A stretch of 64,000 nt of DNA, from positions 1 to 64,000 of the forward strand of contig NZ_JAASUI010000005.1 in NCBI RefSeq assembly GCF_014224155.1. Direction: 5' to 3'. Shown here piece after piece: positions 1 through 6,865 of the stretch. The notes under the pieces were generated by a model that did not search any database, had not been told where the DNA came from, and saw only the letters and a program-made list of their open reading frames with translations. The stretch comes from Listeria cossartiae subsp. cossartiae. Lineage in GTDB: Bacteria; Bacillota; Bacilli; Lactobacillales; Listeriaceae. The position numbers and the translations under genes were made by a program. Position 1 is the first letter of the stretch; the number at the start of each line of letters is the position of its first letter.

Positions 1-3
1 TAT

Positions 4-77
4 AGGGGCATAGTTTAAAGGTAGAACTGAGGTCTCCAAAACCTCCAGTGTGGGTTCGATTCCTACTGCCCCTGCCA
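4..77 (+). tRNA. tRNA-Trp (CCA)
   Basis: Full cloverleaf: acceptor stem AGGGGCA pairs with TGCCCCT, the anticodon loop reads CTCCAAA (anticodon CCA), and the T-arm GGTTCGATTCC is intact. The 3' CCA is encoded. It is the first of six tRNA genes packed head to tail, probably the tail of an rRNA-tRNA operon beginning outside the window. Confidence 0.97.
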
Positions 78-91
78 TATATTAAAATAAT

Positions 92-165
92 GGCGGATGT
101 GGCGAAGTGGTTAACGCACCTGATTGTGGTTCAGGCATTCGTGGGTTCGATTCCCATCATCCGCC
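92..165 (+). tRNA. tRNA-His (GTG)
   Basis: The acceptor stem GCGGATG pairs with CATCCGC. The extra G at position -1 typical of tRNA-His is present at 92 and faces C165. The anticodon is GTG. CCA is not encoded. Confidence 0.96.
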
Positions 166-194
166 CTTTTTGTTTTTAAGTCTAATATAATTGT

Positions 195-266
195 TGGGCC
201 ATAGCCAAGCGGTAAGGCAACGGACTTTGACTCCGTCATGCGTTGGTTCGAATCCAGCTGGCCCAG
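195..266 (+). tRNA. tRNA-Gln (TTG)
   Basis: The acceptor stem TGGGCCA pairs with TGGCCCA, the anticodon loop contains TTG, and the T-loop TTCGAAT is intact. CCA is not encoded. It lies 5 nt before tRNA-Gly. Confidence 0.96.
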
Positions 267-271
267 TTAAT

Positions 272-343
272 GCGGAAGTAGTTCAGTGGTAGAACATCAC
301 CTTGCCAAGGTGGGGGTCGCGGGTTCGAACCCCGTCTTCCGCT
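272..343 (+). tRNA. tRNA-Gly (GCC)
   Basis: The acceptor stem GCGGAAG pairs with CTTCCGC, the anticodon loop reads TTGCCAA (anticodon GCC), and the T-arm is intact. CCA is not encoded. Confidence 0.96.
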
Positions 344-363
344 TTATAAATTGAACATTGTGC

Positions 364-437
<74 letters not shown>

Positions 438-482
438 TTTGCATAATTAATGTTTTAAAGTTATAATTTATTATATTGTTAC

Positions 483-566
483 GCCGGCGTGGCGGAATTG
501 GCAGACGCGCTGGACTCAAAATCCTGTGCCCGCAAGGGCGTGCCGGTTCGACCCCGGCCGCCGGTA
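483..566 (+). tRNA. tRNA-Leu (CAA)
   Basis: Class II tRNA with a long variable arm (CCCGCAAGGGC region), acceptor stem GCCGGCG against CGCCGGT, anticodon loop CTCAAAA with anticodon CAA. The anticodon stem CTGGA/TCCTG has one T-T opposition. It is the last tRNA and is followed directly by a terminator. Confidence 0.95.
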
Positions 567-573
567 TACTATG

Positions 574-609
574 ATACCAACGTTTCTAACGATTCGTTGG
601 TATTTTTTT
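574..609 (+). terminator. Terminator of the tRNA cluster
   Basis: A perfect 9-bp stem ATACCAACG/CGTTGGTAT with a 12-nt loop is followed by a run of seven T. It ends the tRNA operon. Confidence 0.9.
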
Positions 610-733
610 AGTTCAAAGGTGGATTCTATTTGAAAGTTGTGTTATAAATAGAGTTGGTAAATACCCATTTTAAATATTCTCAAAAATAGATTACAAAAAT
701 GGGCAAATTATTTTTCTTGATCAAAGTGGTCTT

Positions 734-928
734 TTGAAAGAAGATATTTTACAAGTCCAATATCCAGATGATTTGCTATTAGATGTTGGGTTTTATGGGA
801 AGCAATACAAAATTTTTGTAATAAAGAATTTGAATTGGGAAGAACCTATTGTAGTTTGTACAGCAGTAGATTTTAATGATATGTTGCGAAAAGTACAAAA
901 AGTAATTATTGAGTTAAGCAATACATAA
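734..928 (+). CDS. Small hypothetical protein, possibly the remnant of a longer gene
   Basis: A 64-residue reading frame opens with TTG and is followed 21 nt later by the macro-domain gene. No good ribosome binding site precedes this TTG. The frame stays open upstream to 674 and reads like protein, but it has no ATG and is closed by TAA at 671. A strong ribosome binding site (AAAGGTGG at 615-622) with TTG at 630 lies upstream in another frame that stops after five codons. I infer that the gene may have begun at 630 and been broken by a frameshift and a stop. The product is not recognised; it is mixed alpha/beta in character with no membrane segment. Other noncoding DNA between 567 and 733 holds only the tRNA terminator. 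Confidence 0.4.
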   Translation: MKEDILQVQYPDDLLLDVGFYGKQYKIFVIKNLNWEEPIVVCTAVDFNDMLRKVQKVIIELSNT

Positions 929-949
929 AAAATTGACAGAGGTGACGAA

Positions 950-1420
950 ATGACACAGATTACTTATTTAAATGGCGATGCAACAAATCCTGTGGCTAAA
1001 GGAAATAAAATTATTGCACATATTTGTAATGATGTAGGTGGTTGGGGAAAGGGCTTTGTTTTAGCTATTTCGAGAAAGTGGAAAGAACCTGAAAAAGCTT
1101 ATAGAAAATGGTATAAAGATAAGAATGATTTTGAGCTGGGAGAAGTTCAACTAATTCCAGTGACTGAGTATATCAGCGTTTGCAACATGATTGGGCAGAA
1201 AGGAATTAAAACAGGCTCAAAAGGTGCGCCTATTCGATATGAAGCGGTGGAAAGCTGCTTAGAAAAATTAGGTGAAATGGCGAAAGAGCAACAAGCGAGT
1301 ATTCATATGCCGAGAATTGGGTGTGGATTAGCTGGTGGGAAATGGGAAGTTATCGAACCTATTATCAGAAAAACACTCATAGATAACGGTATTGAAGTCT
1401 ATGTTTATGATTTTGATTAA
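950..1420 (+). CDS. Macro-domain protein, likely ADP-ribosyl hydrolase (TARG1/ALC1-like)
   Basis: This 156-residue protein is a single stand-alone macro domain. The ADP-ribose binding signatures are visible: NGDATNP near residues 8-14, HICNDVGGWGKGF near 24-36, and MPRIGCGLAGGKW near 120-132. The GCGL motif resembles the catalytic loop of TARG1-type enzymes and of DarG antitoxins, which remove ADP-ribose from nucleic acid or glutamate. The start has a clear ribosome binding site (GAGGTG, about 6 nt spacing). It lies between the tRNA cluster and gadR, a common position for accessory genes, and no ADP-ribosyltransferase partner is visible beside it. The fold is well supported; the substrate is inferred only by motif resemblance. 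Confidence 0.85.
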   Translation: MTQITYLNGDATNPVAKGNKIIAHICNDVGGWGKGFVLAISRKWKEPEKAYRKWYKDKNDFELGEVQLIPVTEYISVCNMIGQKGIKTGSKGAPIRYEAVESCLEKLGEMAKEQQASIHMPRIGCGLAGGKWEVIEPIIRKTLIDNGIEVYVYDFD

Positions 1421-1516
1421 GAATGGAATGATTTCCATTTGCATTTATATGTGATTTTTTTAACAAGTGAAAGGCAGATAGCTGTTATTGATTAATCTTT
1501 TACGGAGAGGATAGTT

Positions 1517-3031
1517 ATGCTTACGAATTATATTGAAAAGGATATCAAAAGGAAATGTTTGATTTGTGATTTTCTACTTAAGAATAAGCATACGAATTTA
1601 GATGAAATTGCGGAATGTATGGGGACCTCGCGGGTGACGGTAAGGTCAGATATTCATGCGTTGAATGAGGAATTGGATGACTTGATTGTTATCCAGATGA
1701 AAGAATGTGCGGATGATTGGGTGTATCGGTGTCAGTTGCAAAATGGGGCGACGGAGCGGAAAGTTTTGTATAAGTTGTATGATAACTCGATGTTTTTGAA
1801 ATGTGTGGCTTTTTTTGTTACGAATGTGGAGGAGCATAAGTTTACTGATTTTATGGATGCTTATTTTATTTCTCATTCGCATGCGTATCGGTTGAAGCAT
1901 AAGGTAGAGGAGTTTCTTCGGGAAATTGATTTGAGGCTTGAGAATAATCGGATTACTGGGAAAGAGTACCGGGTTAGATATTTGATTGCGCTTTTGCAGG
2001 CGGAATATGGTGTGGATATTTATCCACTTTTGGATGAAGAAAAGAAATTGATTGATGACTTTATGGCGACTTTGAATTTGCGGATTAATATTGATTCATT
2101 GGCGCATAATGCGGAAGGTCATGCATATTTTCGGTCGCTGATTTCGATGGTATTTAAAAGGGATATTCCGACCAGTGCGATTATTTTGGATGAACAGTGT
2201 CAGAAATATATTGAGTCTTCGAGGTTTCTTGATATGGTTCGAAAAAGTAGTAAGGAAACGCTCGAAAAGGGACTTGGCACGGAGTTTTCGTATAATGATT
2301 ATTTGTATTTGATGTTGATTTATTATTCGACTAATTTTAGTATTATTGATGCTTCGATGAAAAAAGTGGAGCTCGAACAGTTTAATGAATTGATCTTGAA
2401 AAATGAGGATTTGCAGTCTTTGATTGATTTGTTTGAGGAATATTTTGGTGAGGAAGTTGTGAATCACTCGCTTTTTCGGGCGGCTCTTTGTTATTTTTTG
2501 AAGAAGACGTTGTTTAACTTGCAGGGGCTTATTCCGAGTAATGAGCGGTTGTTGGATAAGAAGTATCAGCCACTTTACTTAGTTGTGAAAAGTGTATTGG
2601 AGCGTTGGAATGAGGCGAGTGGGCGGCGGACGTTGTTGAGTGATTCGCATATTAATTATTTGACGATTCATTTATATCCGCTTATTTATAAATGGAATAA
2701 TCCGGTGCAAATTTGTATTTTTTCGTTTAATTTGATTAATTTTGAGTCGTGTAAGTTTCAGGTGGAACAGGAGCTTGGGCGGAAGGTGACGGTGCATGAG
2801 ACGATGTTTAATTCAGTGGATGAGTTAAATAAAGTTTTAGCGGAGTCGAGTGAGCCGACCATTGTGCTATGTCATCCGAACTGTGAAATGGAATTGAAGG
2901 AAGTAGTGCAAGGGGTGATTATTCCGATTTCATTGGCGTTTTTTGATCGAGATTTAGAAGATTTGGAAAGTGCGATTCAGTCGCTTAGAATAAAAGAACA
3001 TGAAAAAAGGCTAGCCTATTTGAGGGGCTAG
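1517..3031 (+). CDS. gadR: RofA/Mga-family transcriptional regulator GadR
   Basis: The 504-residue protein has an N-terminal helix-turn-helix (residues about 20-60, containing ECMGTSRVTVRSDIHAL) followed by a long Mga/RofA-type body with PRD-like helices. A strong ribosome binding site (GGAGAGG) precedes ATG. It converges on gadD and shares a terminator with it; its stop codon lies inside that hairpin. From memory, the RofA-like gene at this locus in EGD-e (lmo2365) was described as GadR, an activator of the gadT2-gadD2 operon and of acid resistance. The identity rests on position plus family. Leucine is encoded largely by TTG, and serine often by TCG, unlike most neighbours, which suggests a different base-composition history. 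Confidence 0.8.
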   Translation: MLTNYIEKDIKRKCLICDFLLKNKHTNLDEIAECMGTSRVTVRSDIHALNEELDDLIVIQMKECADDWVYRCQLQNGATERKVLYKLYDNSMFLKCVAFFVTNVEEHKFTDFMDAYFISHSHAYRLKHKVEEFLREIDLRLENNRITGKEYRVRYLIALLQAEYGVDIYPLLDEEKKLIDDFMATLNLRINIDSLAHNAEGHAYFRSLISMVFKRDIPTSAIILDEQCQKYIESSRFLDMVRKSSKETLEKGLGTEFSYNDYLYLMLIYYSTNFSIIDASMKKVELEQFNELILKNEDLQSLIDLFEEYFGEEVVNHSLFRAALCYFLKKTLFNLQGLIPSNERLLDKKYQPLYLVVKSVLERWNEASGRRTLLSDSHINYLTIHLYPLIYKWNNPVQICIFSFNLINFESCKFQVEQELGRKVTVHETMFNSVDELNKVLAESSEPTIVLCHPNCEMELKEVVQGVIIPISLAFFDRDLEDLESAIQSLRIKEHEKRLAYLRG

Positions 3032-3038
3032 CCTTTTT
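3004..3038. terminator. Bidirectional terminator between gadR and gadD
   Basis: A perfect 13-bp inverted repeat (AAAAAGGCTAGCC and its complement) with a 9-nt loop ends in T on both strands. The gadR stop codon (TAG, 3029-3031) is inside the hairpin, and gadD ends at 3040 on the other strand. Confidence 0.92.
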
Positions 3039-3039
3039 C

Positions 3040-4434
3040 TTAGTGTGTGAAGCCGTGGACGCCGGATTGTTGGGAATCGTGGAAAAGAATGTGGGCGTTG
3101 TTTAGTTCTTCGATGGACGCTTGGAAGTCTTGGATGAACTCTTCTGCCATATTAAAACCGAGGTCGGCGCGGCAGACGTAACGTTGGATGATGATATTTT
3201 CCAGATTTTTTGGTAGTGGGTATGCGGGAACTTGCCAGCCGCGCATTTGGAGGCGGTCCGCTAAATCGTATAATGTCCATTTTACATTGGCGTCGTCTTT
3301 TAGTTTATAGCAGACGATTGGTAAATGGGAACCGTCGTTGTATATGTCGAAGTAGCCGGTTTGTTCGACTGCGTGTGCAAGGTATTGTGCGACGTCGCTA
3401 GTTTTTTGGTGAATGGTGCGGTAGCCTTCGAAACCGTAGCGTAAGAAATTATAGTATTGGCCGATAATGTGGCTGGCGCTGCGGGAGAAATTGATTTGCA
3501 TGGTTGGCATTTCTCCACCAAGGTAGCTGACTTTAAAGATGAGTTCTTCCGGTAGGTAGCTTTCATCTTTCCAAAGGACCCAACCGATACCTGGATAAAC
3601 GAGGCCGTATTTGTGACCGGAAGTATTGATTGAGATAACGTTTTTCAAGCGGAAGTCCCAGATGATGTCAGGTTCGACAAATGGGGTGAAGAAACCACCG
3701 CTTGCTGCATCGACGTGAATGTAGACTTTGTAATCGGTTTTGCTATTGTATTCTTCTAGTTTTTCGTTGAGAGCGTAAATGTCGTCGTAGCGGCCGGTGT
3801 AAGTAATGCCGAGGATGCCGACCACGCCGATTGTATATTCATCGACGTAATCAAGGACTTGGTCGGTATTGAGTTGCATGTGGTCTTTATCCATTGGAAC
3901 AACGCGCATATCAATATCCCAGTAGACGCAGAATTTTTCCCAACAAACTTGGTAGCCGGATGAGATAACTAGATTTGGTTTTTGGGCATAAATATCAAGA
4001 CCAAGTTTTTCCGCGCGTTTTCTCCAAGCAAATTTCATCGCCATTCCGCCAAGCATGCAAGCTTCACTAGAGCCAATTGTCGAAGTCCCCATGAATTTTT
4101 GATCCTTAGGTGCATGCCATAAGTCGGCGATAATATTAACGCAGCGATTTTCTAATTCGGCTGTTCTTGGGTACTCCGATTTATCGATGGCATTTTTTTC
4201 TAAGGTTTCGGACATTAATTTGGTTGCTTCGTCCTCCATATAGGTTTGGCAAAAAGTAGCTAGGTTTTGGCGCGCGGAACCTTCATCTAAAAGTTCGTCT
4301 TTTACTAAACGATAGGCAATTCGAGGTTCGAGTGGTTCTTTTCCGAGAGTGTATTTAGGGATATCACGATCCTCTGCACTTGATCCGAAAACGGGTTCTA
4401 AATAACTTTCTTGATTTTCTTTACTATATAACAT
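3040..4434 (-). CDS. gadD2: Glutamate decarboxylase GadD2
   Basis: A 464-residue PLP-dependent decarboxylase of full GadB length. The PLP motifs are clear: HVDAASGGF (about 240-248) and TSGHKYG with the Schiff-base lysine at about residue 275. It converts glutamate to GABA in the cytoplasm, consuming a proton. It is the second gene of the operon, 12 nt downstream of the antiporter gene gadC, with ribosome binding site AGGAGG 8 nt from ATG. Together the pair forms the gadT2-gadD2 acid-resistance system of L. monocytogenes, the main system for survival at gastric pH. The convergent gadR gene is its likely activator. Confidence 0.95.
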   Translation of the reverse strand: MLYSKENQESYLEPVFGSSAEDRDIPKYTLGKEPLEPRIAYRLVKDELLDEGSARQNLATFCQTYMEDEATKLMSETLEKNAIDKSEYPRTAELENRCVNIIADLWHAPKDQKFMGTSTIGSSEACMLGGMAMKFAWRKRAEKLGLDIYAQKPNLVISSGYQVCWEKFCVYWDIDMRVVPMDKDHMQLNTDQVLDYVDEYTIGVVGILGITYTGRYDDIYALNEKLEEYNSKTDYKVYIHVDAASGGFFTPFVEPDIIWDFRLKNVISINTSGHKYGLVYPGIGWVLWKDESYLPEELIFKVSYLGGEMPTMQINFSRSASHIIGQYYNFLRYGFEGYRTIHQKTSDVAQYLAHAVEQTGYFDIYNDGSHLPIVCYKLKDDANVKWTLYDLADRLQMRGWQVPAYPLPKNLENIIIQRYVCRADLGFNMAEEFIQDFQASIEELNNAHILFHDSQQSGVHGFTH

Positions 4435-4446
4435 GATTTTTTCCTC

Positions 4447-5970
4447 CTATAATTTGTCTTGATTCATAATATGTTTTTCGTCGGGATTAATAATGTGTTC
4501 GCCGCGAGCTCTTGGATGGGTGAATTTATTGATGTCGCTTGCGCCTAAATGCGTAATATCTTTTGGTGTGATGTCTTTTTTATCGTGCACGGCGTAGATG
4601 ATAAATGGAATTAGCACGGTGACGATAAAGCTAATCGATAAGATAACAATGTAGGTCATATCGCTTTTTGCGGCGATAGATGCTGGTGGAACAAATGAGA
4701 TACATAAAGCGAAAACGGATGTTACTAAGCCGATTAGCGCCACAATCACTTTAACAATTTTGCCACCAGGGATTTGGTAAGTGCGTTTTAAGCTCGATTT
4801 TTTGAAAATAAGTACTAAATAACCGATGAAAAAGAGTAAATAGCCGACTAAATAAATGACAACGGTTAAGGAAATTGCGGTTAGGAAGGATAAATTATTT
4901 CCGCCACCACCAAATGTGAGAATTGCTGCCCAAATGGTCACTACGATACCTTGAACCATAATTAGTGGGACAGGGACGCCGTGTTTATTTACTTTTTTCA
5001 TTTTTTCGGGAAGTAAGCCTTGTTCGGCTGCAGTGTACATGCCGCGTGATGGACCGACTACCCAGGCACTGACTTCACCCATGACGCCTAGCGCAATCAT
5101 TATCGCGATTAGTTTTACTGCCCAACCTAAGCCGGAACCAAAATGTAAAATTAATGCTTGGAATGTTTGCACGACGCCGGAGCTGAGGGATAAATCTTTT
5201 AAAGGTAACACAGCGGAGATAGTTAAGCCGCCGATTGTATTCAGCGCGATCGCCAAAATAACGAGCATAATCATTGCTAGTGGATAATCGCGTTTTGGGT
5301 TGGTCATTTCATTGACGTGGCTCGCGGAAGCTTCAACACCCATGTAAGCGAGTATAAATGACACGAAGATGACTAATGTTGAAGCTTTTGAGAAATCCGG
5401 GATAAACGCCTCTTTGGAAAAAGTGACATGAAGGGGATTTCCGCCAGCAACGTAAGCAATACCTAAAATAAATAAAATAATTGCTGGGATGAGAATACCG
5501 ATAATAAAACCAAATTTCGCGATTTTAGCTGTGTTTTTCGTACCGCCTAATTGGGAAAAAGTAAGTCCCCAAAAGATAACTAACACACCGATAAATTTAA
5601 TAAAAGGATTCGATTCGAGTGCGGGAAAATCAAATACGTAGGATAGCGCGCCGAGAATAAAGTAAATCATTGTCACGAATCCGACCGTTATTTGAAACCA
5701 CTGAAAGAAGATCGCGGCAAAACCGAAACGTTCCCCGAGTGTATTTCCGACCCAAGAAAAAATACCGCCTTCTTGCCAACCATCCACCGTCGCCATTTCT
5801 GCTGCACATAAAGCGACAGGCAAAAACCATAAAAATCCGCCAAGAAGTAGGAAAAAAACTAGATGAAAGCCGGAAGTGGCAAATGTTGGATATTCATAAA
5901 CTGTCATAACCATCGAAGCCGTAATGGCGAAAAATCCGAATAAGGTTAAAGACTTTGCTTGTTTAGACAT
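4447..5970 (-). CDS. gadC: Glutamate/GABA antiporter GadT2 (GadC)
   Basis: A 507-residue APC-superfamily membrane protein with about 12 hydrophobic segments and a hydrophilic C-terminal tail (HLGASDINKFTHPRARGEHI region) like the pH-sensing C-plug of GadC. The N-terminus has the family pattern TLFGFFAITASMVMTVYEYP. It exchanges external glutamate for GABA made by the decarboxylase encoded just downstream. The start has GGGAGG spaced 9 nt from ATG. The 238 nt upstream of its start, up to about 6208, contain a possible short leader reading frame (6088-6020). I see no convincing sigma-B promoter there. Confidence 0.94.
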   Translation of the reverse strand: MSKQAKSLTLFGFFAITASMVMTVYEYPTFATSGFHLVFFLLLGGFLWFLPVALCAAEMATVDGWQEGGIFSWVGNTLGERFGFAAIFFQWFQITVGFVTMIYFILGALSYVFDFPALESNPFIKFIGVLVIFWGLTFSQLGGTKNTAKIAKFGFIIGILIPAIILFILGIAYVAGGNPLHVTFSKEAFIPDFSKASTLVIFVSFILAYMGVEASASHVNEMTNPKRDYPLAMIMLVILAIALNTIGGLTISAVLPLKDLSLSSGVVQTFQALILHFGSGLGWAVKLIAIMIALGVMGEVSAWVVGPSRGMYTAAEQGLLPEKMKKVNKHGVPVPLIMVQGIVVTIWAAILTFGGGGNNLSFLTAISLTVVIYLVGYLLFFIGYLVLIFKKSSLKRTYQIPGGKIVKVIVALIGLVTSVFALCISFVPPASIAAKSDMTYIVILSISFIVTVLIPFIIYAVHDKKDITPKDITHLGASDINKFTHPRARGEHIINPDEKHIMNQDKL

Positions 5971-6019
5971 TGTATGTTACCTCCCAATTTTTTGTTTGCA
6001 AAAATACAACTAAACGAAG

Positions 6020-6088
6020 CTATAAGTAATTAGAATGATGCTTAATTAATGGTAAATGTGATTTTTTTGGAACATCATCAGTTAACAC
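6020..6088 (-). CDS. Possible 22-codon leader peptide upstream of gadC
   Basis: On the minus strand AGGAGG (6104-6099) precedes GTG at 6088 by 10 nt. The frame runs 22 codons, begins MLTDDVPKKSHLPLIKHHSN and stops with TAG at 6020, 49 nt before the gadC start. The strong ribosome binding site in otherwise noncoding leader DNA is the main evidence. It has three His and three Lys codons but no repeated single amino acid. It could be a translated leader, or a remnant. No family is recognised. Confidence 0.35.
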   Translation of the reverse strand: MLTDDVPKKSHLPLIKHHSNYL

Positions 6089-6267
6089 GAGAAAAGCACC
6101 TCCTAAGTAATTGTTTGTTGGAACATGTATAAGGTTAGCACGTTTGTTTTCGAAAATTATTCCAGTTTTTTTCTTAGCTAAGGAAAATTTTTGAGACAAT
6201 GCTTATAGTTGTTCTATTCGCAGCAAACGCATTCATTAAATTTTTTTCCATTTTTAGTAAAAAACTC

Positions 6268-6296
6268 TTGCACTTTAAAAAAAATGGGTGTATTGT
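6268..6296 (+). promoter_or_regulatory. Probable sigma-A promoter of the Rrf2-like regulator
   Basis: TTGCAC (6268-6273), 17 nt, TATTGT (6291-6296). It lies about 60 nt before the chosen start of the regulator gene and drives the two-gene unit with the YhgE-like protein. Confidence 0.55.
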
Positions 6297-6358
6297 ATAT
6301 AGATGTTAAATGTCCATTAAGGATATTGAAAGGTAATAATGGGAAGAGGGAGGATTTA

Positions 6359-6832
6359 ATGATGAAGTTGAGCAAAAGTATGGACCAGGTATTTTGTATT
6401 ATGACGATGTTGTACACCCAGAAGGTAGATGTTCCCATTTCTTCCGTAACTATTCATCACCGTTTGCGTGATTCGTCACCGTCTTACATTAGTAAAATTT
6501 TGAGAAAGTTAGTCGTTAGTGGGCTGATTAATTCCGTGTCAGGTAATAACGGCGGCTTCACACTTGCTAAAGACCCGGAGGAAATTAATTTGCTGGATAT
6601 TGTAGAAGCAGTGGAAGGGAAAATCGATACATACCCAGATTCAGACTTAATCCACACGGTTTTCTCGGACTATCATGAATTTGCAGAATCCGGTATTCAC
6701 ACCATTACAAGTGCTTTTAGAAACGCTGATAAAGAATACGCTAATTATTTATACTCACAAAAATTATCTGTTTTAGTAGAGCAAGTGATTGGGAAAGAAC
6801 GAACCACTATCATAGATTGGAACGAAGCGTAA
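6359..6832 (+). CDS. Rrf2-family transcriptional regulator
   Basis: A 157-residue winged-helix regulator. Residues about 25-70 hold the HTH (PSYISKILRKLVVSGLINSV) followed by the family wing pattern GNNGGFTLAKDPEEINLLDI. The cysteine triad that binds an Fe-S cluster in IscR is missing, so it belongs to the cluster-free YwnA/YwgB-like group. I chose ATG 6359 because GGGAGG lies just before it; the frame extends further upstream but runs through the promoter at 6268-6296. It is 33 nt upstream of the YhgE-like gene and probably controls that membrane protein and itself. Confidence 0.85.
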   Translation: MMKLSKSMDQVFCIMTMLYTQKVDVPISSVTIHHRLRDSSPSYISKILRKLVVSGLINSVSGNNGGFTLAKDPEEINLLDIVEAVEGKIDTYPDSDLIHTVFSDYHEFAESGIHTITSAFRNADKEYANYLYSQKLSVLVEQVIGKERTTIIDWNEA

Positions 6833-6865
6833 TAAATCTTTAAAAGAAAGAAGTGCGGTAATAAA

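Noticed and set aside
5971..6208. Sigma-B promoter for gadC
   Set aside because: No GTTT-N13-15-GGGWAT pattern was found on the minus strand of this leader region.
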